Below the pieces are notes generated by a model. That model was not told the DNA's origin, ran no database searches, and worked only from the letters and a program-made list of their open reading frames with translations. A program made the translations under genes and the position numbers. This document shows positions 57,305 to 64,000 of a stretch of 64,000 nt of DNA, piece by piece (positions within the stretch are counted from its first letter, which is position 1; each line of letters starts with the position of its first letter). The stretch spans positions 558,001 through 622,000 of the forward strand of contig NZ_AP014936.1 in the NCBI RefSeq assembly GCF_002355415.1, in the 5' to 3' direction. The stretch is from Sulfurifustis variabilis (GTDB taxonomy: Bacteria; Pseudomonadota; Gammaproteobacteria; Acidiferrobacterales; Sulfurifustaceae).

Positions 57305-58260
57305 TGGGGCGAGCGGTTGTTGTTCATGAGCGCCTGCTGACGCTGCATGAACTCCTTGAGCGTGTCGATCCCCCACATCCGCAGGATGTAGGACCGCACC
57401 GCGGCCTCGACGAGGACAGCGAGGTTGCGTCCGGCGCCGACGAAGAGCACGACTTCGGGAACGTCGACATCGAGGATCGCGCGGGTGAGCTGCTGCGCCT
57501 GCAGCCGGTCGAGCTTCTTGAGGCGCCGCTTGTCCATCCGTTCCATGCGCACGATGAGATGGAGCTTTTTCTTGTGACGCACGGCGGTCTCGCCGAACAT
57601 CGTGCGCACGTCGAGAATGCCCAGGCCCCGTACTTCGAGGTAATCCGACAGCGCGCCCCCCGGGCACTGGCCGACGAGCACGTCGGGACCGATGCGGATG
57701 AACTCGACGGCGTCGTCCGAGATCAGGCGGTGGTTGCGCGAGAGCAGCTCGAGGGCCAGCTCACTCTTGCCGATGCCGGACTCGCCCATGAGCAGGACGC
57801 CCATGCCCATGACCTCCATGTACACGCCGTGTACGGTGGTTCGCGGCGCGAGCGCGCGGGTGAGATGGTACTGGAGGTGGTCGATGACGACCGGGCTGGG
57901 AAGCGGCGAGGCCAAAAGCGGGAGATCGGCCTCGTCGGCCGCCCGCACCAGGTCGGCCGGCGGCCGCTTCCCGTTCGCCACTACGACGGCCGCGGTTCGC
58001 TCGCAGGTGAACAGCGCCTTTACCTGGGATGCCCGCTCGCCCTTGCGCAGGCGCTGCAGGTACTGAATCTCCGCCTCGCCGATGACCTGCACCCGGTTCG
58101 GGTGCACGAAGTTCAGATGTCCGACGAGCGCCATCCCCGGATGCCGCGCGGTCGCGGGTTCCAGCAGCCGGTCCCTGCCCGCGCGCCCGGCCGCCCAGGT
58201 CAGCTTGAGCGCGCCGGCCTGTGCCTCGAAGAGGTCACCGGTCGTGAGCTTGGGAGTCAT
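57301..58260 (-). CDS. hprK: HPr kinase/phosphorylase
   Basis: HprK phosphorylates and dephosphorylates the regulatory Ser of HPr. The 319-aa protein has an N-terminal MurF-like domain (about 1-130) and a C-terminal kinase domain with Walker A GESGIGKSELALELL near residue 157, the following ISDDAVEF, and the family signature around LEVRGLGILDVRTMFG. Its 5' end overlaps ptsN by 26 bases and its stop overlaps rapZ by ATGA. In proteobacteria it goes with a PTS that has no sugar permeases. Confidence 0.96.
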   Translation of the reverse strand: MTPKLTTGDLFEAQAGALKLTWAAGRAGRDRLLEPATARHPGMALVGHLNFVHPNRVQVIGEAEIQYLQRLRKGERASQVKALFTCERTAAVVVANGKRPPADLVRAADEADLPLLASPLPSPVVIDHLQYHLTRALAPRTTVHGVYMEVMGMGVLLMGESGIGKSELALELLSRNHRLISDDAVEFIRIGPDVLVGQCPGGALSDYLEVRGLGILDVRTMFGETAVRHKKKLHLIVRMERMDKRRLKKLDRLQAQQLTRAILDVDVPEVVLFVGAGRNLAVLVEAAVRSYILRMWGIDTLKEFMQRQQALMNNNRSPQ

Positions 58261-58720
58261 CGGGCCGGGCGGCGTCGCCCGTGAGGCGGGCGTAGAGGTC
58301 CTCGGGGGACCGTGCGGCGAGCAGGCCCTGACGCCAGGCCTTGTTGCTGAAGAGGCCGGCGAGCTCCGAGAGGATCTTCAAATGCTCCTCGTTCGCCCGT
58401 TCGGGCACGAGCAGCGCGAAGACCATGGTGACCGGTTTGTGGTCGATGGAATCGAAATCCATCGCCCGTTCGAGCGTGCAGAAGGCGCCGACCGGGCGGG
58501 CGAGACCCTTCACACGGCCGTGCGGCAACGCGACGCCTTCGCCGATGCCGGTACTGCCGAGGCGCTCGCGGTCGATCAGGGCCTGAAACGCCTGCTGGGC
58601 GTTGAGCCCGGCGGCGTCGTGTCCGAGGAGTTCGCCGAGCTTTTCGAGCAGGCGCTTCTTGCTCGATACCGGCATTCCCAGCAGCACGCGGCGCTGGGAG
58701 AGGAGATCCTGTATGTGCAT
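58235..58720 (-). CDS. ptsN: Nitrogen-regulatory PTS protein EIIA-Ntr
   Basis: PtsN is the terminal phospho-acceptor of the nitrogen PTS and regulates K+ uptake and other targets by its phosphorylation state. The 161-aa product starts at ATG 58720 (MHIQDLLSQRRVLLGM) and has the phospho-His in GVALPHGRVKGL and VPERANEEHLKILSELAGLFSN. Order rpoN-hpf-ptsN-hprK/rapZ is the classic rpoN cluster. The 3' end overlaps hprK by 26 bases. Confidence 0.96.
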   Translation of the reverse strand: MHIQDLLSQRRVLLGMPVSSKKRLLEKLGELLGHDAAGLNAQQAFQALIDRERLGSTGIGEGVALPHGRVKGLARPVGAFCTLERAMDFDSIDHKPVTMVFALLVPERANEEHLKILSELAGLFSNKAWRQGLLAARSPEDLYARLTGDAARPDDSQAHDR

Positions 58721-58788
58721 GGCGGGCAAGCGGTTCCGGAAGACCGGTGACGCGGCGGCCCCGCGGGGCGGGGCCGGGCGGGGGAGCA

Positions 58789-59112
58789 TTATATCAACTG
58801 CTTCTTGAGCGGCGCGTCGCTCGTGCGGTGGTTCGTCGTCTTTTCCTTGTGCTTGAGGACCTGGCGGTCCAGCTTGTCCGCCAGCGCGTCGATCGCCGCG
58901 TACATGTTCTCGCCGGTCGCGTCCGCGTGCAGCGTGGCGCCCTTGGCGTAAATCGTGGCCTCGGCCATGTGGTGGGTTTTCTCCACGTGCAGCACGACGT
59001 TGCCCGTGGTCATGTGGTCGAAGTGGCGCTGCAGGCGGCCGATCTTCTCGGACGCGTAGCTCTTGAGCGGCTCCGTGACCTCCACCTGCTGACCGCTGAC
59101 CGTGATTTGCAT
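58789..59112 (-). CDS. hpf: Ribosome hibernation-promoting factor, short form
   Basis: HPF binds the 30S channel and helps form inactive 100S ribosomes. The 107-aa product starts at ATG 59112 (MQITVSGQQVEVTEPLKSYAS) with the betaalphabeta fold segments VVLHVEKTHHMAEATIYAKG and MYAAIDALADKLDRQVLKHKEK. It lacks the C-terminal dimer domain of long HPF, as normal for the rpoN cluster. It is 20 bases after rpoN. Confidence 0.95.
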   Translation of the reverse strand: MQITVSGQQVEVTEPLKSYASEKIGRLQRHFDHMTTGNVVLHVEKTHHMAEATIYAKGATLHADATGENMYAAIDALADKLDRQVLKHKEKTTNHRTSDAPLKKQLI

Positions 59113-59132
59113 GTTGTCTTCCTCCACGCGGA

Positions 59133-60608
59133 TTAGATGATGGACTTGCGCTGGTTGGACGGCGGGATGCTGATCGATTCCCGGTACTTGGCGACGGTGC
59201 GGCGCGCCACATGAATGCCCTGCCCGGCGAGGATCTCGGCGATCTTGCTGTCGCTGATCGGCTTCGTCGGCGGTTCGTTTTCCACGAGCTTCTTGATCAT
59301 GGAGCGGATGGCCGTCGCGGAGCACGCGCCCCCGTCGGCGGTTCCCACGTGGCTCGAGAAAAAGTACTTGAGCTCGTAGATTCCGCGCGGCGTGAGCATG
59401 TACTTGTTGGTGGTCACGCGCGAGATCGTCGACTCGTGCATCGAGACCGCCTCGGCGATGTCGTGCAGCACGAGCGGCTTCATCGCCTCCGGACCGTGGT
59501 CGAAAAAGGCGCGCTGGCGGTCGACGATGGTGCGGGCAACCTTGAGCAGGGTCTCGTTGCGGCTGTTCAGGCTCTTGATGAACCAGCGCGCCTGCTGGAG
59601 CTGGTCCTGCAGATAGCGGTTGTCGCGGCTGCCGTCGCCGCGGTGGATCAGGCGCTCGTACATCCGGTTGATGCGCAGCCGCGGCGCGACTTCCTGGTTC
59701 AGGTCGGCGCGCCAGATGCCCCTGATCTTGCGCACGATGATATCCGGGACGATGTAGTTGGCCGCGACCGACTGGACCGTCCCGCCCGGCCGCGGGTTGA
59801 GCCGCTGGATGAGCTGCACGGCGTGGTGCAGGGTTTCGGGCGTCACCTTCAGATTGCGCCGCAGCTGGTTGTAGTCCCGCCCGCCGAGGAGCGCCAGGTG
59901 CTCGGGCGTCGCGAGCCGCAGGGCCTCACGGAGGTAGGGCGTTTCGGGATCGAGCGCCTTGAGCTGGAGCAGCAGGCATTCCGCCAGGTCGCGGGCGCCG
60001 ACGCCGATCGGGTCGAAGTTCTGGACCTGGTGCAGCACGGCCTCGATTTCGTCCAGCTCCGCCTGGGTCGGCGGCGACTCTTTCGCGAGGATCTGCTGGA
60101 CCTCCTCGAGCTTGCAGGTGAGGTAGCCGTCCTCGTTGATCGCGTCGATCAGGGCCTCGGCGACCCGCCGGTCCGTCACCGAGAAGGACGTCATGTGCAT
60201 CTGCCAGAGGAGATGCTCGCGGAGCGTTTGCGGACGGCTGTTGCGGGCGTCGATATCGGGTCGCTCGTCGCCCTCGTTCCGGCTGCCCGAAGCGAGGGGG
60301 AGGTCGAAGGCCTCGTCCCAGTCGCTTTCCGCCGAGGTTTCGCCGAGGTCCGCCTGTTCCATGTCGAGGTCCGCCGGCTCGGACGCCTCGGCCTCGTACT
60401 CGGTCTCCGACTCCCCCGCCTCGCCCTCGCCGTTGGCGTCGCGGTTCTCCGATTCCTCGCCTTCCTCGAGCAGCGGATTCGTTTCGAGCGCTTCCTGGAT
60501 CTCCTGCTGAAGCTCCACGGTGGACAGTTGCAGCAGGCGGATGGCCTGCTGCAACTGGGGGGTAATCGTGAGATGCTGACCTAGCCGAAGGTCGAGTGAC
60601 TGCTTCAT
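59133..60608 (-). CDS. rpoN: RNA polymerase sigma-54 factor
   Basis: Sigma-54 directs polymerase to -24/-12 promoters that need AAA+ activators. The 491-aa protein has the Gln/Leu-rich region I (LGQHLTITPQLQQAIRLLQL), a long acidic region II (about 60-110), the core-binding region and, at the C-terminus, the RpoN box ARRTVAKYRE (about 470) that reads the -24 element. Size is normal. It follows lptB on the same strand with a 118-base gap holding a sigma-54-type site in the opposite direction. Confidence 0.97.
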   Translation of the reverse strand: MKQSLDLRLGQHLTITPQLQQAIRLLQLSTVELQQEIQEALETNPLLEEGEESENRDANGEGEAGESETEYEAEASEPADLDMEQADLGETSAESDWDEAFDLPLASGSRNEGDERPDIDARNSRPQTLREHLLWQMHMTSFSVTDRRVAEALIDAINEDGYLTCKLEEVQQILAKESPPTQAELDEIEAVLHQVQNFDPIGVGARDLAECLLLQLKALDPETPYLREALRLATPEHLALLGGRDYNQLRRNLKVTPETLHHAVQLIQRLNPRPGGTVQSVAANYIVPDIIVRKIRGIWRADLNQEVAPRLRINRMYERLIHRGDGSRDNRYLQDQLQQARWFIKSLNSRNETLLKVARTIVDRQRAFFDHGPEAMKPLVLHDIAEAVSMHESTISRVTTNKYMLTPRGIYELKYFFSSHVGTADGGACSATAIRSMIKKLVENEPPTKPISDSKIAEILAGQGIHVARRTVAKYRESISIPPSNQRKSII

Positions 60609-60689
60609 AAAAACGCTGAGGCCTTCTTGTTCGCGTTTGGCTCGTCTTCCCCGTCCGTGGGGCCTCCCAACCCCATTCTAGCCCAGTTC

Positions 60690-60704
60690 TGGCACGCCCC
60701 TTGC
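60690..60704 (+). promoter_or_regulatory. Consensus -24/-12 (sigma-54) promoter-like site, pointing against lptB
   Basis: TGGCACGCCCCTTGC matches the sigma-54 consensus TGGCACG-N4-TTGC at every fixed base, with the GG and GC exactly 10 bases apart. It lies in the lptB-rpoN gap. On this strand it would transcribe to the right, antisense to lptB. Confidence 0.5.
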
Positions 60705-60726
60705 GGGGTCGCAACTGGCAGCGAAC

Positions 60727-61452
60727 CTAAAGGCGAAAATCCCTACCCAGGTAGACTCTTTTGACGTCTTCATTATACAGAATCTCCTCCGGGCCGCCCG
60801 CGGTCAGCACCCGCCCGTCGTTCAGGATGTAAGCCCGGTCGCAGATCTTGAGCGTCTCCCGCACGTTGTGGTCCGTGATCAGCACGCCGATTCCCCGCTG
60901 CTGCAGGTGCCGGATCAGGTGCTGTATTTCGATGACCGATATGGGATCGATCCCGGCGAACGGCTCGTCGAGAAGGATGAATCGGGGGCGGCTCGCGAGC
61001 GCCCGGGCGATCTCGACGCGCCGCCGCTCCCCGCCGGACAGGCTGATTCCCAGCGTGTCCCGGCGGTCGCCGATCTGCAGGTCGTGGAGAAGCTCGTCCA
61101 GCACGCGTTTTCGCTCCCCCCGGTCGAGGTCGCGTCGCGTTTCGAGGATGGCGAGGATGTTTTCGGCGACCGTGAGTTGCCGGAAGACGGACGGCTCCTG
61201 GGGCAGGTACCCGAGACCCAGGCGCGCCCGCTTGTGCATGGCGAGATGGGTGATGTCCTGGCCGTCCAGCCGGATGGTTCCGGCGTCGAGGGGGACGAGC
61301 CCCACGATCATATAAAAGCAGGTGGTCTTGCCGGCCCCGTTCGGTCCGAGCAGGCCTACGATCTCGCCGGCCCGCACCTCGAGGGACACGCCGTCCACGA
61401 CCTTGCGTGCCTGGTAATGCTTCGCCAGCCCGCTGGCCTCGAGCGCGCTCAT
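60727..61452 (-). CDS. lptB: LPS export ABC transporter ATPase LptB
   Basis: LptB powers LPS extraction from the inner membrane with LptFG. The 241-aa protein has Walker [17 protein letters not shown] near residue 35, the signature [16 protein letters not shown], Walker [13 protein letters not shown] and the switch His in [11 protein letters not shown]. The start overlaps the lptA stop by ATGA. LptFG genes are not in the window. Confidence 0.97.
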   Translation of the reverse strand: MSALEASGLAKHYQARKVVDGVSLEVRAGEIVGLLGPNGAGKTTCFYMIVGLVPLDAGTIRLDGQDITHLAMHKRARLGLGYLPQEPSVFRQLTVAENILAILETRRDLDRGERKRVLDELLHDLQIGDRRDTLGISLSGGERRRVEIARALASRPRFILLDEPFAGIDPISVIEIQHLIRHLQQRGIGVLITDHNVRETLKICDRAYILNDGRVLTAGGPEEILYNEDVKRVYLGRDFRL

Positions 61453-61964
61453 TTCGGGGTCTCGGCAGGGCGGGGCTGGATGACCGCCGTCACCTGGCCG
61501 TCGTTCGCGCCGCGCGCCGTGAACCGCTGGGTGTCGAGCTCGTAGCGCGCCGTCGCGCCGGTCACCACGTCTCCCCCGCGCTTGATCCAGACCTTGCCTT
61601 CCAGATCGACGACCCGGGTCCTGGCCCGATAGTCGATGCGCGTCGCATGCGCCCGGACCTCCTCCCCGGTATCCGCGAGGCTGCGCAGCCGGGCAGGCTT
61701 GCCGAAAGCCTTGGCCCGGTCGAGCCGGCCGTCGCGCATCGCGACGTCCACCCGGTCGGCCTCGAGCCGCAGGCTGCCCTGCGTCATCACCACGTTACCG
61801 CGGTACACGGCGTTGCCCGTCTTCTCGTTGGCGTCCACGCTTGCGGCGCGGATGTTGATCGGCTCGTTCGCGTCGCTCTTGAGCGCGAAGGCGGCCGGCG
61901 CGGCGCAGAGCGCGAGCGCGAATCCCGCCAGCCGGCACATCGCCAATGAGGCTCTGGGGATCAT
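61449..61964 (-). CDS. lptA: LPS transport periplasmic protein LptA
   Basis: LptA forms the periplasmic bridge for LPS. ATG 61964 gives a 171-aa product with a signal peptide ([19 protein letters not shown] preceded by a short basic stretch); ATG 61940 is the alternative. The mature part has the OstA-like strand pattern: [33 protein letters not shown], then [10 protein letters not shown] and ARATRIDY-like repeats. It precedes lptB with overlap and follows lptC, the normal order. Confidence 0.93.
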   Translation of the reverse strand: MIPRASLAMCRLAGFALALCAAPAAFALKSDANEPINIRAASVDANEKTGNAVYRGNVVMTQGSLRLEADRVDVAMRDGRLDRAKAFGKPARLRSLADTGEEVRAHATRIDYRARTRVVDLEGKVWIKRGGDVVTGATARYELDTQRFTARGANDGQVTAVIQPRPAETPK

Positions 61965-62070
61965 GATCGGGGCAAGGGGCGAATATCGTTTCCGGATGCC
62001 GAAGTGCGCCGGGACGGGGCGCGCCGCCGAAATCCTACATTTGAAATCGGGCATTCACCATTTTCTTGCG

Positions 62071-62505
62071 TCACCGGTCGAGCTCGATGCGCATCCGATC
62101 CGTGAGGATCTCGCCCCCGGCCGATTCCGGATCCGCGCCGCGGGCCGTGCGCACGTCGCCGCTCATCAGGATTTCCCGTCCGTCGCCCGGCATCAGGCCT
62201 TCCCGGGCGCGCGTATGGATGGGCGGACCGCCGTCCTCCGGGTACTGGACCAGGTACGGTTGCGTCAGGTGTGCCGTATCGTCGTCGGGGTAATGTACCA
62301 GCCGCTCGGCCTCGAGGCGGTACCGACGCTCGCCGCGCTCGTTGGTGGACCAGGAGGTGAACTGCTCGATCACGTAATCGGGATCGTGCCGGGTACGGGG
62401 ATCGGCGGTCGAGTCCGGCGGGGCGACGCTTCCGGTGAGCCACCACGACCCGAGCGCCGCGAGCGCAAGCAGTGCGCCGGCGATCCAGCGGCGCGCGTCG
62501 CTCAC
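62071..62505 (-). CDS. lptC: LPS export protein LptC
   Basis: LptC passes LPS from LptBFG to LptA. GTG 62505 gives 144 aa with a single N-terminal membrane helix (WIAGALLALAALGSWWLTG) and a periplasmic jellyroll: DPDYVIEQFTSWSTNERGE, the HYPDDDTAHLTQP strand and GREILMSGDV. This start overlaps the kdsC stop by GTGA; a longer frame upstream lies inside kdsC and is not family-like. Weakly conserved family, but context is decisive. Confidence 0.9.
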   Translation of the reverse strand: MSDARRWIAGALLALAALGSWWLTGSVAPPDSTADPRTRHDPDYVIEQFTSWSTNERGERRYRLEAERLVHYPDDDTAHLTQPYLVQYPEDGGPPIHTRAREGLMPGDGREILMSGDVRTARGADPESAGGEILTDRMRIELDR

Positions 62506-63098
62506 GGACCGGCGGGGCCGGGACCCTCCGGCGCCGCCCAGAGATAGACCTGCATCGCTGCGGTGTAATCGCCCCGCGCATGCAGCACCATCTCGCACAC
62601 GTCCCGGGCGGCGCCGGCGCCGCCGCCGCTCGGCGTCACCCAGTGGGCGTGCCGCTTCACCAGCCAGTGCCCGTTCTGCACGGCAATACCCAGCCCCACC
62701 TCCAGCATGATCGGCAGATCGACGACGTCGTCGCCCACGTACGCCGCTTCTTCCGGCGCGATGCCCAGATCCTTGAGCAGCCGGCGGCAGACCGGGAGCT
62801 TCTCCCGGCAGCCCTGATAGACGTGGCGGATGCCCAGATCGGCCACGCGGTGCTCCACCACTTTCGAAGTGCGGCCGGTGATGATCCCCACCGGCACGCC
62901 GGCGCGCTGGAGCATCTTGATGCCATGACCGTCGCGGGAATTGAACGCCTTATATTCCTGGCCATCGTCGGCAAGGATCAGCCGCCCGTCCGTCAGCACC
63001 CCGTCGACATCGAACAGCACGAGGCGGACGCGGTGCGCCAGATCGAGAACCCGGCCGGGCACCTCGAAGTCGGGGGCGAGGAGAGGGGTGCGAGTCAT
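62502..63098 (-). CDS. kdsC: 3-deoxy-D-manno-octulosonate 8-phosphate phosphatase KdsC
   Basis: KdsC releases KDO from its 8-phosphate in LPS inner-core synthesis. The 198-aa HAD-family protein has the nucleophile motif VLFDVDGVLTDG near residue 29, the second motif IITGRTS and the Mg-binding AYVGDDVVDLPIM. ATG 63098 is used; a longer in-frame extension would read into the inverted repeat upstream. The C-terminal tail is Gly/Pro-rich. Order kdsD-kdsC-lptC is standard. Confidence 0.95.
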   Translation of the reverse strand: MTRTPLLAPDFEVPGRVLDLAHRVRLVLFDVDGVLTDGRLILADDGQEYKAFNSRDGHGIKMLQRAGVPVGIITGRTSKVVEHRVADLGIRHVYQGCREKLPVCRRLLKDLGIAPEEAAYVGDDVVDLPIMLEVGLGIAVQNGHWLVKRHAHWVTPSGGGAGAARDVCEMVLHARGDYTAAMQVYLWAAPEGPGPAGP

Positions 63099-63198
63099 AG
63101 CAGAATGTTGAATGCTTAATCTTGAATGTTGAATCAATGAAGCGCGCTTCGCGCGCACCTCAATTCAACATTAAGAATTCAAAATTCGACATTGCCGT
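63099..63198. repeat. Inverted repeat with 7-bp-period arms between kdsD and kdsC
   Basis: ATT occurs at 63163, 63170, 63177, 63184 and 63191, exactly 7 bases apart. The left arm has GAATG-TTGAATG-CTTAATC-TTGAATG-TTGAATC words. The core AGCGCGCTTCGCGCGC is palindromic. It lies inside the minus-strand operon and extends from the kdsD end to the kdsC start, so it is probably transcribed. Confidence 0.85.
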
Positions 63199-63200
63199 CC

Positions 63201-64000
63201 CTACACGATCCGGCGCCGCAGCAGGTCGTGCATGTTGAGGGCGCCCGCCACCCGGCCGTCATCGTCGACGACGAAGAGCCCGTTGATCTTGAGCGAGCGC
63301 ATGAGCTCCACGGTCTCCGCGGCAAGGCGGTCCGGGCTCGTCACCTTGGGGTTCACCGTCATCACGTCTCGCACCTTCGCCGTGTGCACGTCGATCGCGC
63401 GGTTGAGAATGCGGCGCAGGTCCCCGTCGGTCAGGATTCCCAGGAGCCTTCGTTCGCCGTCCACCACGCCCGTCATGCCCAGCCCCTTGCTGGTCATCTC
63501 GAACAGCGCCTCCCGCAGACCCGCGTTCTCCCCGACCAGCGGCACCTCGTCGCCGGTATGCATGATGTCGCCCACATAGAGCAGCAGCCGCCGCCCCAGG
63601 CTTCCCGCCGGGTGCGAGCGCGCGAAATCCTCGCGCGTGAAGCCGCGCGACTTGAGGAGCGCAACGGCCAGGGCATCCCCCATGGCCAGCGCCGCGGTGG
63701 TGCTGGCGGTGGGCGCGAGGTTGAGCGGGCACGCCTCCTTCGCCACCGGGCAGTGCAGCACCGCGTCCGCCTGACGGGCGAGCGTCGAGGCCGGGTTGCC
63801 GGTGAGCGCGACGAGCTTCGCGCCCATGCGCTTGATGATCGGCAGGATCAGGAGGATCTCGTCCGTCTCCCCGGAGTTCGAGATGGCCAGCACCAGGTCG
63901 TGGGGCGTGATCATGCCGAGGTCGCCGTGCGACGCCTCGCCCGGGTGCACGAAGAAGGCCGGCGTGCCGGTCGACGCGAGCGTCGCGGCGATCTTGCCGC
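63201..64000 (-). CDS. kdsD: Arabinose-5-phosphate isomerase KdsD, 3' part (start beyond the window)
   Basis: KdsD makes arabinose 5-phosphate from ribulose 5-phosphate for KDO synthesis. About 266 C-terminal residues are visible; the frame is open to the right edge (ASTGTPAFFVHPGEASHGDLG), so the N-terminus is cut. The SIS domain has ISNSGETDEILL, and PTASTTAALAMGDALAVALL; two CBS domains follow (about the last 120 residues: VPLVGENAGLREALFEM and DRLAAETVELMRSLKINGLFVVDD). Separated from kdsC by the 7-bp-period repeat. Confidence 0.95.
   Translation of the reverse strand, partial: GKIAATLASTGTPAFFVHPGEASHGDLGMITPHDLVLAISNSGETDEILLILPIIKRMGAKLVALTGNPASTLARQADAVLHCPVAKEACPLNLAPTASTTAALAMGDALAVALLKSRGFTREDFARSHPAGSLGRRLLLYVGDIMHTGDEVPLVGENAGLREALFEMTSKGLGMTGVVDGERRLLGILTDGDLRRILNRAIDVHTAKVRDVMTVNPKVTSPDRLAAETVELMRSLKINGLFVVDDDGRVAGALNMHDLLRRRIV

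Noticed and set aside
62506-62598. Longer LptC start at 62598
   Set aside because: The extra 31 codons lie inside kdsC and are not LptC-like; GTG 62505 gives the membrane helix near the N-terminus and a GTGA overlap.

Overview
The window is 64 kb of very GC-rich, tightly packed chromosome from a Gram-negative proteobacterium of the beta/gamma type. This is inferred from the Lol and Lpt envelope genes, the RapZ/HprK/PtsN nitrogen-type PTS block, and the gene orders lolB-ispE-tRNAGln-prs-rplY-pth-ychF and leuS-lptE-holA-proA-nadD-rsfS-rlmH. No taxon can be named from the sequence alone. Almost every gene has a confident family match, and many neighbours overlap by 1 to 4 bases (ATGA/GTGA junctions).

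Layout. 1-6.6 kb: end of a TPR protein, lolB, ispE, a broken and an intact tRNA-Gln, prs, rplY, pth, ychF, tRNA-Met. 6.7-12.5 kb: a 53-residue membrane protein, then miaB-ybeZ-ybeY-corC-lnt. 12.65-32.35 kb: a signalling block of about 20 kb. It holds a 2,530-residue soluble PAS/GAF histidine kinase with its LuxR-type regulator, a lone receiver, a TonB-dependent receptor, a YfiR-like periplasmic protein, a membrane CHASE8-type kinase, an Rcp1-like receiver, a REC-GGDEF protein, a Skp-like chaperone and a GGDEF-EAL protein. 32.4-34 kb: a phosphoesterase and a CarS-like membrane protein. 34.1-44.1 kb: leuS-lptE-holA-proA-nadD-rsfS-rlmH-maf-rng. 44.2-53.8 kb: yhdP, a nitrilase-family hydrolase, tldD-pmbA, mgtE and a small WYL protein. 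53.9-64 kb, all on the minus strand: kdsD-kdsC-lptC-lptA-lptB-rpoN-hpf-ptsN-hprK-rapZ-EIIA-ptsH-ptsI.

How it works together. The minus-strand block joins LPS precursor and transport genes to sigma-54 and a regulatory phosphotransfer chain. The signalling block appears to connect outer-membrane ligand sensing (receptor, periplasmic YfiR-like protein, kinase, receivers) to cyclic-di-GMP synthesis and breakdown.

Most unusual sequence. (a) A tandem triplication of the rng 5' end, in which the native ribosome site drives a truncated 72-residue ORF that overlaps the next copy by ATGA, twice, before intact rng. (b) A tRNA-Gln copy split by two palindrome-rich insertions. (c) A family of about six intergenic inverted repeats whose arms have an exact 7-bp period. 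(d) An EIIA-Man-like PTS protein with Gln where the phosphorylated His should be. (e) The giant kinase and the receptor-to-c-di-GMP gene set.
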